This document shows positions 43,268-52,516 of a stretch of 64,000 nt of DNA, piece after piece (within the stretch, counting starts at the first letter, position 1; every line of letters starts with the position of its first letter). Position numbers and translations under genes: made by a program. The notes under the pieces are model-generated. The model was given only the letters and a program-made list of their open reading frames with translations, made no database searches and was not told where the DNA came from. The DNA is from Pseudomonas alkylphenolica (GTDB lineage: Bacteria; Pseudomonadota; Gammaproteobacteria; Pseudomonadales; Pseudomonadaceae): NCBI RefSeq assembly GCF_004025535.1, contig NZ_QJRG01000033.1, forward strand, positions 1 to 64,000. Direction: 5' to 3'.

Positions 43268-45622
43268 TCAATCGTTGACCTGAAACTCGACCCGCGCGGT
43301 CTGGCCGCTTTCATCCAGCGCGCTCAGCTCGACCCGCCCAACCTGCTCAAGGTTCACCGTCAGCCCTTGCTGGCCGTTGGACTCACCCAGGGGCGCGCCA
43401 TTGAGGAACCACCAGTGCCGACCACTGCCCCCCAACGCCGACACATCCAGGCGCAAGGGCTCACGGCTGCTGGCCGGGCGACGCAACTGATCACCCTGAC
43501 GTACCCCGACGATCGACAACGGCGGTGCGCTGGGCGGCACCTGTGGCGGACAATGCGGGTCCACCGCCGGCAGGCGCGTCTCACGGCGTTCCACGCGCGG
43601 CAACCAGGGCTCCAGCGGCGCTGGCCACAAAGCTATCTGCGTGGCCCTGGCCCCCGGGCAACTGGCATCAACGCGTTGCCCGTGTTCATTCACCCAGACG
43701 GCTTCATCGAGGCCGACGCTTAGCGGCTGGTCGGCGGCCTGCAACGTCGGCGGAGTAGTGCCATCCAAGGTCCAGGCAAAGCGCTGGCGCCGGCAATTGG
43801 CATCCTGGCGCGCCAGCGGTTGGCCCAACGGCCAGCAGATGGCAGCCACACCGACATTGGCGGGCACCGCCACGGCAGGCACGGCGATGCCCCGCTGGCT
43901 GTCACGATTGCTCAGTACATCGTGAACCTGCAGCATCAAGGGCGCAGCCGACGCCAGCCCAAACTGGCCGGGCACCGGTGTGCCATCGGGCCGGCCGATC
44001 CAGATACCGATCAGGTAACGCGGCCCGACACCAATCGACCAGGCATCGCGAAAGCCATAGCTGGTACCGGTCTTCCAGGCCAACAGCGGGCGCTGCACCA
44101 GTTCGGCATGCGGGTCACGATCCGGTCGCGCCTGGCCACTGAGAATGCGCCGGATGATCCACGCGCTGCCCGGCGACAACAGCCGGCGCTCAAGCAACGG
44201 TGCATCCGGCTGCAAGCGAATCGGTGCACTAAGGCCGCCGCGCGACAGAGCGCCGTAGCCCGCCACCAGGTCTTCCAGCCGGCTGCCGGCACCGCCCAGG
44301 ATCAGTGACAGGTTCGGCTCCGCCAGCGGCGGCAGCGTCAATGGTACTCCGCCGTTGCGCATGTGCGCGGCGAAGCGCTTCGGGCCATACGCTTCGAGCA
44401 ACTGTACCGCCGGCAGGTTCAGCGACAGCGCCAGGGCAGAACTGGCCGCGACCGGGCCGCTGAAACCCAGGGAGAAGTTCCCCGGCCGATAGTCGCCGTA
44501 ACGCCGAGGCACATCCTGCAGCAAAGACTCGGAGTGGATCAGGCCGTCATCCATGGCCATGCCGTACAGAAACGGCTTGAGGGTTGAACCCGGCGAACGC
44601 AACGCGGTGATCATGTCGACATGGCCGAAGCGGCGCTCGTCATTCAGGTCGACCGAGCCCAGGTAAGCACGCACCGCCATGTTCTGCGCCTCGACCACAA
44701 GAATGGCCGCCGAAGTGCGCTCGGGCAGGCGCGCGCGCCAGCCCAGCAGCAAGTCCTCCAGGCGCCGCTGCAACGAAGCATCCAGGGTGGTACGGATCAA
44801 CGGCGGGCTGTGCGGGCGGTTCAGCCGTCGCGCCAGCAACGGTGCCAGCGCAGGCTCCTGGCGTGGCGCCAGCAATAGCGGTTCTTCCATGGCCTCGACG
44901 ACCCGCTGGGCTGGCCAGACGTCATACTCGGCCAGGCGTTGCAGGACTTTGTCGCGCGCTTTCTGAGCCCGTGCCGGGTGCCGGTCCGGACGCAAGCGGC
45001 TCGGCGCCTGGGGCAGCACTGCCAGCAATGCTGCCTCGGCGGGGGTCAGGTGCAGGGGCGATTTCCCCAGGTACGCCCAACTGGCCGCCGCGACGCCCTG
45101 CAAGGTGCCGCCAAACGGGGCACGGTTGAGGTACAGCTCGAGAATCTGCGCCTTGGACAGGTGCCATTCCAGCTGCGCCGTACGCCACAGTTGGCGCAGC
45201 TTGCCCGACAGTGTGCGTGAGTGCGGATCAAGCAAACGTGCGACCTGCATCGTCAGGGTGCTGCCCCCCGACACCACACGCCCGCCCCGCAGGTTCTGCC
45301 AGGCCGCACGGCCCAAGGCCAGGGGGTTGACCCCGGGGTGCCGGTAAAACCAGCGATCCTCATAACTGAGCAACGCCTGCAGATAATAGGGCGAGACCTG
45401 CTCGACACTGACCGGATAACGCCATACGCCTTCGGAATCGGCGAAGCGCCACAAGGGCGTGCCGTCTTCTGCCAGCACCACCCGCGCCAGATCGTCGGTT
45501 GGCAGCGGCAACGGCCACAGGCGGTCAGCCGCCCACAACAGCGCGCCCAGCAACACCATCACGCCCAGCACAATGCCCAGGCATTTCGCCATTGGCCTGA
45601 ACGGGCGCGCTAAGATGTGCAT
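43268..45622 (-). CDS. pbpC: penicillin-binding protein 1C
   Basis: A 784-aa bifunctional-type PBP. N-terminal membrane helix, GT51 glycosyltransferase (EDRWFYRHPG, GGSTLTMQVARLL), then the transpeptidase with SxxK in SPGSTLKPFLYG and KTGTS, and a C-terminal PBP1c-specific domain. E. coli PBP1c pairs genetically with the YfhM alpha-2-macroglobulin, which is also close by here. Start ATG 45622 with AAGGGGG; the frame continues upstream without a site. Confidence 0.92.
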   Translation of the reverse strand: MHILARPFRPMAKCLGIVLGVMVLLGALLWAADRLWPLPLPTDDLARVVLAEDGTPLWRFADSEGVWRYPVSVEQVSPYYLQALLSYEDRWFYRHPGVNPLALGRAAWQNLRGGRVVSGGSTLTMQVARLLDPHSRTLSGKLRQLWRTAQLEWHLSKAQILELYLNRAPFGGTLQGVAAASWAYLGKSPLHLTPAEAALLAVLPQAPSRLRPDRHPARAQKARDKVLQRLAEYDVWPAQRVVEAMEEPLLLAPRQEPALAPLLARRLNRPHSPPLIRTTLDASLQRRLEDLLLGWRARLPERTSAAILVVEAQNMAVRAYLGSVDLNDERRFGHVDMITALRSPGSTLKPFLYGMAMDDGLIHSESLLQDVPRRYGDYRPGNFSLGFSGPVAASSALALSLNLPAVQLLEAYGPKRFAAHMRNGGVPLTLPPLAEPNLSLILGGAGSRLEDLVAGYGALSRGGLSAPIRLQPDAPLLERRLLSPGSAWIIRRILSGQARPDRDPHAELVQRPLLAWKTGTSYGFRDAWSIGVGPRYLIGIWIGRPDGTPVPGQFGLASAAPLMLQVHDVLSNRDSQRGIAVPAVAVPANVGVAAICWPLGQPLARQDANCRRQRFAWTLDGTTPPTLQAADQPLSVGLDEAVWVNEHGQRVDASCPGARATQIALWPAPLEPWLPRVERRETRLPAVDPHCPPQVPPSAPPLSIVGVRQGDQLRRPASSREPLRLDVSALGGSGRHWWFLNGAPLGESNGQQGLTVNLEQVGRVELSALDESGQTARVEFQVND

Positions 45623-45726
45623 CAGGCCCCCTTGTCGCTGGTAACAGCCAGGGAACCGAGCAGGCCAGGGCATGGCCAAACACAGGGTAACGGCAGACTC
45701 GCCGGTTCGATCATCAGGAAGCAACT

Positions 45727-46020
45727 ATGCATGTAGAAGGTTTTTTCGAGTGGCTCGGCCAGGCCTTGGGCGCACTGATCCGCTTTGTCGTCGATGGCCT
45801 GAGCGGGCTGTTCAACCTGCTGGCCAACGCCGGTGGCAATTTCATCGATGGCCTGGCACGCACCTTGGGCATGGACACCTCACTGATCAGCATCGTTGCC
45901 CTGATCATCGGCCTGATGCTGCTGTACTCGGCTATCCGTGCGTTCATGCGCGCGTCGATCATCGTCGGCATCATCTGGTTGCTGCTGGGCCTGTGGGTGC
46001 TGAGCTGGATTATCCACTAG
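45727..46020 (+). CDS. small membrane protein of unknown function
   Basis: A 97-aa protein with an amphipathic N-terminal half (MHVEGFFEWLGQALGALI, then FNLLANAGGNFIDGLA) and two membrane segments (SLISIVALIIGLMLLYSAI and IIVGIIWLLLGLWVLSWI). Start ATG 45727 with AGGAAG upstream. It sits on the opposite strand between pbpC and the alpha-2-macroglobulin gene, 19 bp from the latter. I do not recognise the family. Confidence 0.75.
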   Translation: MHVEGFFEWLGQALGALIRFVVDGLSGLFNLLANAGGNFIDGLARTLGMDTSLISIVALIIGLMLLYSAIRAFMRASIIVGIIWLLLGLWVLSWIIH

Positions 46021-46039
46021 CCCTGCACCCACTGCCGTC

Positions 46040-49000
46040 TCAACGTCCCTTCACCACCAGTTCAGGCACCGACTCTCCCACTGCCTGCAGGTTTGGCCGG
46101 TACATCGACTCAACCTGCGGCGGCGGCACCCGATAGCTGCCCGGCGTCACTGCCCGCGCCAGGTACAGCAGGTGGGTGGTGCCGTAGCCTTCCAGATTCA
46201 GCGCGGCCACGTAGCGGTCATCACGAAACTCCTGATGGACCACATTGGCGTTCTGCATCGATTCACGCCACTCTTTGACCGCACTGCTGGCGTTCTCCAG
46301 GCTCGCCGCGCTCTGCGCCAGGTTCTGGTTCTCCAGTTCCAGGCCCGCCGGCAACAGGTCGACCACCAGCGCATCCGGCACCCGCGACGCGGACGTCAGC
46401 GCCAGGTGCACCAGCACCAGGTCACCGCTGTGCAGAGCACGCACATCCAGGGCCTGGCCGTTCATGCCAAGGTACTCGCGGCGAATGCTCATGCCATTGC
46501 TGCTGGCCGCCGGCGCCTGACGTGGGTAGCCGGAGAGGGTCAATTGCTGGAACAGGGTGTCGCCCCCTTGGTTGTGCACCGTCAACGGTGTAGCCAGAAG
46601 CGGGCCTTCGAGCTTCAGGCCTGACTGCGCCGCATTGAGCTCACGCACTTCACCGGCACTGTCCAGACGCGCCGCCCATTGCCCTTCCGGCTTGGTCAGC
46701 AAGCCGCGCCCGGCGAGGAACAAGGCGTTGCGTTCCTGGGTCGACAACCAGCGGTTGGCCGCGAGTTGATCGGACAGTTCAAACAAGCGGGCATCGAGGC
46801 TGTCGCTGGCCAGGTTGTTCTCTTCGAGCAAGGCCAGGATCAAGGCCTGATCGCGCACCGGGCTACCATAGTCTCCCAGCCAGTCGTCACTGCTGCGGCT
46901 GACTGCCAGGCCGGCCTGCAGGGCTTGTTGGGCGCGGGGCTTGTCACCCATTTTGTCCAGCGCGATGGCCAACTGCACCAGCGGCAGGCCGGAGCGAGCG
47001 TCGCTGCGACGCTCGAACAGGCTGCGCAATGCACCCAATGGCGCCTGCTGCGTGCGCGCAAGCACCAGGCCCGCATAAGCCTGTACGGCAAAGCGGCTGT
47101 GCTCGGCATTCTTGCTGTAGTTCACCTCGATCAGGTTGCGCTCCTGCAGATAACGCAGCAGCCGCTCACTGGCCTTTTTCAAGGCATCGGCCGGCACGGC
47201 ATAGCCCTGCTCGCGAGCACGCAACAAGAAGTCGGTGACATAGGCGGTCAGCCAGTACTCCTCCTCGCTATCGGCACTCCACAGGCCGAAGCTGCCGTTG
47301 TAGCGCTGCATGCCCAGCAGGTGTTCGATGCCCATTTCGATCTTGCGCTTGCGCACCTCGGCCGGCTCACCGCTGATACCCAGACGCTTGAGCGTTGCAG
47401 CGTCGGCATAGAGCGAGGGGTACAGGCCGCTGGTGGTCTGTTCCAGGCAACCATAGGGGTAGGCTTCCAGGGCACGGATCTGTTCGGCCAGGTTCAGCGG
47501 CGGACGACTCGACAAGGCCAGCGTCGCTTCAAGCCCCGCTGCTTCGAACTCGGCCAGGTCTCCGGCCGGCAGGCTCCACGGCTGGTCCTTCAGGGCCACC
47601 CGGTAGTGCTTGAGCATGGCCGGGTAAGCCGGGCGGATGCCCAGCGTCCATTCACGGCTGAAGGCGGTCGCCGATTCGCCGGGCAGCTGCAGGCCGCTGA
47701 CTTGTACCGTGACCTTGCCCTGGCCCAAGCCACCGCTCGCCTCGACCGGCACCAGCAAGGTCACGCGCTTGCCCTGGGCAAGATCCAGGTGCTGCTCGGC
47801 AGCGCCGATCAGGTTCAGTTGACCCTCGGTGCTCAGGCGCACGTCGAGCTTTTGTGCCAACCCGGAGAGGTTCGACACATCCAGCGCCAGGGTGGTGCGG
47901 TCACCGCCAGCAAGAAAGCGCGGCGCCGACAGTTCGGCAATCAACGGCGCTGCGACAACGGTCTTGCCCTCGGCCACACCGTAGTGCTCGTCGGTCCACG
48001 CCTGGGCCATCAGCCGCAACTCACCATTGAAATCGGGAATGTCGACGGTGGCCTGGCCTTCGCCGTTTTCATTCAAGGTCACCGGCATGCTTTGCTGGGC
48101 GACGATAGTCACGCTAGTGCTTGGACGCTTGCCACCCTTGGCCATGGCCGCGTCACCGCCGAAGGCGAGGCTGGCCAGACGGCCCTGCCCGGCTTCGATC
48201 AGTTGACCGTAGATATCCAGCTGGTCGGCGCCATAGGCCTTGCGCCCGAACATGCCGGTAAATGGATCCGGCGTCGGGTAGTCGGTGATGTTGAGGATGC
48301 CCACGTCCACCGCAGCCAGCAGCACATGCACCTGTTTCGGCACACTGCCGTCGGCGTTGCGCGCCTGCACGTTGACCGTTAACGGCTGCTTGGGCCGCAT
48401 CTTTTCCGGGGCGCTGAGGCTTACCGCCAGTTTGCGTTCGGCGCGGTCCAGCGGCAGGTGCAAGACCCCGACTGCACGCTTGGGCGTGGCATTGACCTTG
48501 CGTTCTCCCGGGCGGATGACCAGGGCACTGACATACAGGTCATGACGGGCCCACTTCGGATCGAGCTTGACCGCGAAGGTCTTGCCTTCGAGCGGCACAT
48601 CGATTTCCTGCCACCACAGCGGGCCATCGCTGGACTCAACCATCAGGTAACCCGTACCGGCGGCGGGTGGCGTAACGGTGATGTTGGCCGTGGCGCCATC
48701 GGCATAAGACGGTTTATCCAGGGCGAGCTTGACCTGGTCCGGACGTACCGCACCACCGTCGGCATTGTCCTGGGCGCGATAACCCGCCCAGAAACGCTCG
48801 CTGGACACCAGGCCGGTCTGCGGGTCTTCGACTTCGACGCGATAAGGTCCCCACTCAACCTGGAAATTCAGGCGGGCGGTGGAGCCCGCCTTGATGCTCA
48901 GCGTTTCCTCGCTCTGGGTCAGGAACTTCTCGTTGAAGTTGTAGCTCCAGCCATCGCTCTGCGAGTAGTTCCAGTAGTAGTCGCGGCGCTCGCGGATCAG

Positions 49001-50947
49001 GCGCACCTTGAGGTTGTCGGCGGCCAGCTTGTTGCCGTCACGGTCGGCGACCAGCACCTCGAATTCCACCGGACCGTCGCTGTCGGTTTCTTCTCCGTCG
49101 AACAGGCCGCGCAATCCGGGTAAACGCTCGGCTGGCCAGATCGGTTGCTCCAGGCGTCGGGTGATCGGCCGGCCGCCCGACTCCTGCAGGCTCGCCTGCA
49201 CAGTCAGCTGCAAGGGCGAGCGCGCTTCAGACCACTTGCTCTCGATGCTCAGGGTGGCTTTGCCATCAGCATCCAGGCTGACTTCGTCCAGCTCCAGGTC
49301 CTGGCTCAGCTCCGGTTCGGTGATCGAGCCAAACTGGTACCCCGGCAATGCCGGCACCGCCTCGCGCAGCGGGCGCACATAGGCCTGGCCACTGAGGCGG
49401 TTGCCCGAAGCCGGGGCACCGTAGAGGTAACGGCCATTCACGTCGATTTCGGCGCTCTGCTCCGGGCTCAGCGGGGTATCGCTGCCCTTGAGCTCCAGGG
49501 CCAGGCGCTCGGGCAGGAAGTCTTCGACAAGGAACTCGTAGAGCTGCTTCTTGCCGCCACCCAGGTCAAACAGCAACTGCCAGCGTCCGGTCGGGGCTTC
49601 GCTGGCCAGCTGCAACTGATACTGATAGAGCCCCGTAGTGCCTGGTTCCCAGACAAACTTGCGGCTGATCTGCTCGTCGGGGCGACGCACCTCCACCGTC
49701 ACCGGTTGCGGCGTCACCGGACGGCCGTCCTGATCACGCAGCAGGCCGTTGAGCAACACCGTCTCGCCCGGCCGGTACAGGTCGCGCGGGCCGAACACGA
49801 AAAACTGCAGCGGGTTGGCCTGGGCGCCGGTGATATCGAATTCAGCCAGGTCCAGCGCGGCACTGTTCAGGCGCAGCATGGTGGTGTGCACACCCTGATG
49901 GGCCAGCAAGGTTTCAGCCTTGGGCGGCATAGGCAGCTGGGCATGACCATCACTGCCGGTCGTGCCCTGGGCCAGCACACGTCCTTCGCCATCGAGCAAT
50001 TCGAGGTTGACGCTGTTCATGGCCTTGCCGCCTTCCAGCCCTTGGGCGAAGACGTCCAGGCGGTTCTGGTAGCGGTGTGCCGAGAGGCCGATGTCACTGA
50101 GAGTAAACAGGGTGGCCGGCTGCGAATAATCATAGGTGCCTGAAGCGCGCATCACTGCCAGGTACACGCCTGGCTGTTGCAGCGGCTTGATCCCGGCAAT
50201 CGGCAACAACAGGGTTTCGCGAGTGTTGCGCGCCGGGTTGAGGTCGAAGCGGCCGCTGTAGACCAGCTCGGCCATGTCCAGGGTTTCCTTGGACTGGTAG
50301 TAATACAGGCTGCTGTTGCGACCCCAGGCACTGAGGAACGGCGAGAGCGATTCGGGTTTGATCCGGAAGAACTCGACATCGACCTTGTTGACGTTCAGGG
50401 CGATCACCGGCAGCCCTTCAGCCAGCCGCGTCGGCAGTAGCGAACCGCGGCTGGCGAAGCCGATCGTGGCCTGCATGTCGCGGGTTTCCAGGCGGCTCAC
50501 CGACTCGGCGGCCAGACGCTTGCCGTTGACGGCCTGCAACCCTGCATCGACAGTCAGCACCAGTTTGCGCTGCGGCTCCAGATGGCGCAGGCGCAGCTCC
50601 ATGCCGTTATCGGACAACTCCCAGGCGCCGTCGACCTTGCCTTTGACGGTATCGACCAGGTGCACCCGTTCGGCGAAGTTCTGCTCGGCATCCAGTGGCA
50701 CCGAAAACGTCAGGGACAGGGCACTGGCTCCATCCACCTGCACTTCCGAGACATCCACCACGCTTAGCTCGCGACCGGCATAACGCTTGGCCAGGGTCGC
50801 GGCATCTTCCCGCGCAGGTTTTGCTGCGGGTACAGCCTGTTCGGCCTGGACCGGCGCTGAAGTCGTCGCCGGCTTATCCGGTGCAGACGAGTCGCAGGCA
50901 CTGAGCAAAGCCAGCACGCAGGCCAGCAACAATCCTTTGTTGAGCAT
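46040..50947 (-). CDS. yfhM: bacterial alpha-2-macroglobulin (YfhM/ECAM type)
   Basis: A 1635-aa protease-trapping lipoprotein. Lipobox LLSAC followed by Asp at +2, which should keep it in the inner membrane facing the periplasm. MG domains come first, then the bait region and the thioester-containing domain with GCLEQ (Cys1167 and Gln). The thioester links covalently to proteases that attack the envelope. The size matches E. coli ECAM (about 1650). The likely partner is PBP1c, encoded 400 bp downstream on the same strand. Confidence 0.94.
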   Translation of the reverse strand: MLNKGLLLACVLALLSACDSSAPDKPATTSAPVQAEQAVPAAKPAREDAATLAKRYAGRELSVVDVSEVQVDGASALSLTFSVPLDAEQNFAERVHLVDTVKGKVDGAWELSDNGMELRLRHLEPQRKLVLTVDAGLQAVNGKRLAAESVSRLETRDMQATIGFASRGSLLPTRLAEGLPVIALNVNKVDVEFFRIKPESLSPFLSAWGRNSSLYYYQSKETLDMAELVYSGRFDLNPARNTRETLLLPIAGIKPLQQPGVYLAVMRASGTYDYSQPATLFTLSDIGLSAHRYQNRLDVFAQGLEGGKAMNSVNLELLDGEGRVLAQGTTGSDGHAQLPMPPKAETLLAHQGVHTTMLRLNSAALDLAEFDITGAQANPLQFFVFGPRDLYRPGETVLLNGLLRDQDGRPVTPQPVTVEVRRPDEQISRKFVWEPGTTGLYQYQLQLASEAPTGRWQLLFDLGGGKKQLYEFLVEDFLPERLALELKGSDTPLSPEQSAEIDVNGRYLYGAPASGNRLSGQAYVRPLREAVPALPGYQFGSITEPELSQDLELDEVSLDADGKATLSIESKWSEARSPLQLTVQASLQESGGRPITRRLEQPIWPAERLPGLRGLFDGEETDSDGPVEFEVLVADRDGNKLAADNLKVRLIRERRDYYWNYSQSDGWSYNFNEKFLTQSEETLSIKAGSTARLNFQVEWGPYRVEVEDPQTGLVSSERFWAGYRAQDNADGGAVRPDQVKLALDKPSYADGATANITVTPPAAGTGYLMVESSDGPLWWQEIDVPLEGKTFAVKLDPKWARHDLYVSALVIRPGERKVNATPKRAVGVLHLPLDRAERKLAVSLSAPEKMRPKQPLTVNVQARNADGSVPKQVHVLLAAVDVGILNITDYPTPDPFTGMFGRKAYGADQLDIYGQLIEAGQGRLASLAFGGDAAMAKGGKRPSTSVTIVAQQSMPVTLNENGEGQATVDIPDFNGELRLMAQAWTDEHYGVAEGKTVVAAPLIAELSAPRFLAGGDRTTLALDVSNLSGLAQKLDVRLSTEGQLNLIGAAEQHLDLAQGKRVTLLVPVEASGGLGQGKVTVQVSGLQLPGESATAFSREWTLGIRPAYPAMLKHYRVALKDQPWSLPAGDLAEFEAAGLEATLALSSRPPLNLAEQIRALEAYPYGCLEQTTSGLYPSLYADAATLKRLGISGEPAEVRKRKIEMGIEHLLGMQRYNGSFGLWSADSEEEYWLTAYVTDFLLRAREQGYAVPADALKKASERLLRYLQERNLIEVNYSKNAEHSRFAVQAYAGLVLARTQQAPLGALRSLFERRSDARSGLPLVQLAIALDKMGDKPRAQQALQAGLAVSRSSDDWLGDYGSPVRDQALILALLEENNLASDSLDARLFELSDQLAANRWLSTQERNALFLAGRGLLTKPEGQWAARLDSAGEVRELNAAQSGLKLEGPLLATPLTVHNQGGDTLFQQLTLSGYPRQAPAASSNGMSIRREYLGMNGQALDVRALHSGDLVLVHLALTSASRVPDALVVDLLPAGLELENQNLAQSAASLENASSAVKEWRESMQNANVVHQEFRDDRYVAALNLEGYGTTHLLYLARAVTPGSYRVPPPQVESMYRPNLQAVGESVPELVVKGR

Positions 50948-51083
50948 GGGAGTAACTCTTTGGCAGCAGGTTCTAAGGGTGAACTATATCCCAAGGTCAG
51001 CAGGGGTGCTGGACACAGATCAGTACACAACTGCATCAAGCGCCGCCGCAACGGCTACAATGCCCGGCCTGCCTGGAGCCGAC

Positions 51084-52424
51084 ATGTCCCGATTGCTGAC
51101 CGACTGGCGCGACCGCCCTACCCACCGCAAGGTCTGGGCATTGGCGGCGCCGATGATTCTCTCCAACATTTCCGTGCCGCTGGTGGCGCTGGTCGACAGT
51201 GCCGTGATCGGCCACCTGCCCCATGCCCATCAACTGGGTGCCGTGGCGGTGGGGGCCAGCCTGTATACCTTCCTGGCCTTTCTGATGGGCTTTTTGCGCA
51301 TGGGCTCCACCGGCTTTGCCGCCCAGGCGGCCGGGCGTGCCGACGGCGCAGCGTTGCGTCAGGTGCTGGTGCAGGGCTTGCTGTTGGCGTTGCTGTTCGC
51401 CCTGTTGCTGGGGCTGCTGGCCCTGCCCTTCAGCCAGTTGGCCCTGCAATTGATGCAGCCGTCGGCAGCGCTGGAGCAGTCCACCCGGGAGTTCTTCCAT
51501 ACCCGCTTGCTGGGCCTGCCAGCGGCGCTGGCCAGTTTTGCCCTGGTCGGCTGGTTTCTCGGCACCCAGAACGCCCGGGCACCGCTGGCGATTCTGCTGA
51601 CCACCAACCTGCTCAACATTGTCTTGAACCTGTGGTTCGTGCTCGGTCTGGACTGGGGTGTGCTGGGGTCGGCGCGGGCGTCGGTGATTGCCGAGTGGAG
51701 TGCCGCCCTGCTCGGCCTGGCGCTGACTCGTCCGGCCTTGCGGGCCTACCCGGGGCAGATCGTCTGGGCACTGCTGGCCCGCTGGCAAAGCTGGCGCCCC
51801 TTGCTGGCCGTCAACCGCGACATCTTCATTCGCAGCCTGGCCCTGCAGGGGGTGTTCTTCCTGATCACCGTGCAAGGCGCACGCCTGGGTGAAGACACCG
51901 TCGCCGCCAACGCGCTGTTGCTCAATGGCCTGCTGCTCACCGCCTACGCCCTGGACGGCCTGGCCCATGCGGTCGAGGCCCTGTGCGGCCATGCCATCGG
52001 TGCTGGCGACCGACCAGCGCTGCGTCGTTCGCTGACCGTGGCCTGTGGTTGGTCATTGCTGGCCAGTGCCGGCTTTGCCGTGCTGTTTCTGTTCGGCGGG
52101 CACCTGTTCATCAACCTGCAAACCGACATTGCCAGTGTGCGCGACACGGCCTACCAGTACCTGCCCTACCTGGCGTTACTGCCGCTGGTGGCAGTGTGGA
52201 GTTACTTGCTCGATGGGTTGTTCATTGGCGCAACGCGCGCGCGCGAGATGCGCAACGGCATGTTGATCAGCGTCGTCGTGGCCTTGCCGATTGCCTTTGC
52301 CGCCACAGGGCTGGGCAACCACGGGCTGTGGCTGGCGTTTTTGCTGTTCATGGCATTGCGCGGGGTGACGCTGGGGGTGATGGGCTGGCGGCTGCAGCGG
52401 CGGGATGGGTGGTTTGGCCGGTAA
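51084..52424 (+). CDS. MATE-family efflux protein (DinF-like)
   Basis: A 446-aa multidrug and toxin extrusion transporter with twelve predicted membrane segments. LAAPMILSNISVPLVALVDS and FLMGFLRMGSTGFAAQAAG are typical of the DinF branch. Substrate unknown; drugs or oxidised compounds are typical. It starts at ATG 51084 with GGAG and is divergent from the alpha-2-macroglobulin gene. Confidence 0.9.
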   Translation: MSRLLTDWRDRPTHRKVWALAAPMILSNISVPLVALVDSAVIGHLPHAHQLGAVAVGASLYTFLAFLMGFLRMGSTGFAAQAAGRADGAALRQVLVQGLLLALLFALLLGLLALPFSQLALQLMQPSAALEQSTREFFHTRLLGLPAALASFALVGWFLGTQNARAPLAILLTTNLLNIVLNLWFVLGLDWGVLGSARASVIAEWSAALLGLALTRPALRAYPGQIVWALLARWQSWRPLLAVNRDIFIRSLALQGVFFLITVQGARLGEDTVAANALLLNGLLLTAYALDGLAHAVEALCGHAIGAGDRPALRRSLTVACGWSLLASAGFAVLFLFGGHLFINLQTDIASVRDTAYQYLPYLALLPLVAVWSYLLDGLFIGATRAREMRNGMLISVVVALPIAFAATGLGNHGLWLAFLLFMALRGVTLGVMGWRLQRRDGWFGR

Positions 52425-52453
52425 TATTGCCGCTCAATCGCAGGCTATCGCCA

Positions 52454-52510
52454 GCTCCCACAGGATCGATGGGGTTCCTCAAGAACCCTGTGGGAGCGGG
52501 TTTACCCGCG
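52454..52510. repeat. Pseudomonas REP element between MATE gene and speA
   Basis: An inverted repeat GCTCCCACAGG / CCTGTGGGAGC flanks a short spacer and is followed by the REP core GCGGGTTTACCCGC (52497-52510). This form is typical of Pseudomonas REP sequences. It stands between the convergent MATE and speA genes, a few bases past the speA stop, and may double as a transcription end. Confidence 0.85.
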
Positions 52511-52516
52511 AAGGGA

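Noticed and set aside
46679..48382. 567-aa plus-strand open frame inside the alpha-2-macroglobulin gene
   Set aside because: Antisense shadow; no motif or site, while the minus strand codes for a complete thioester protein.
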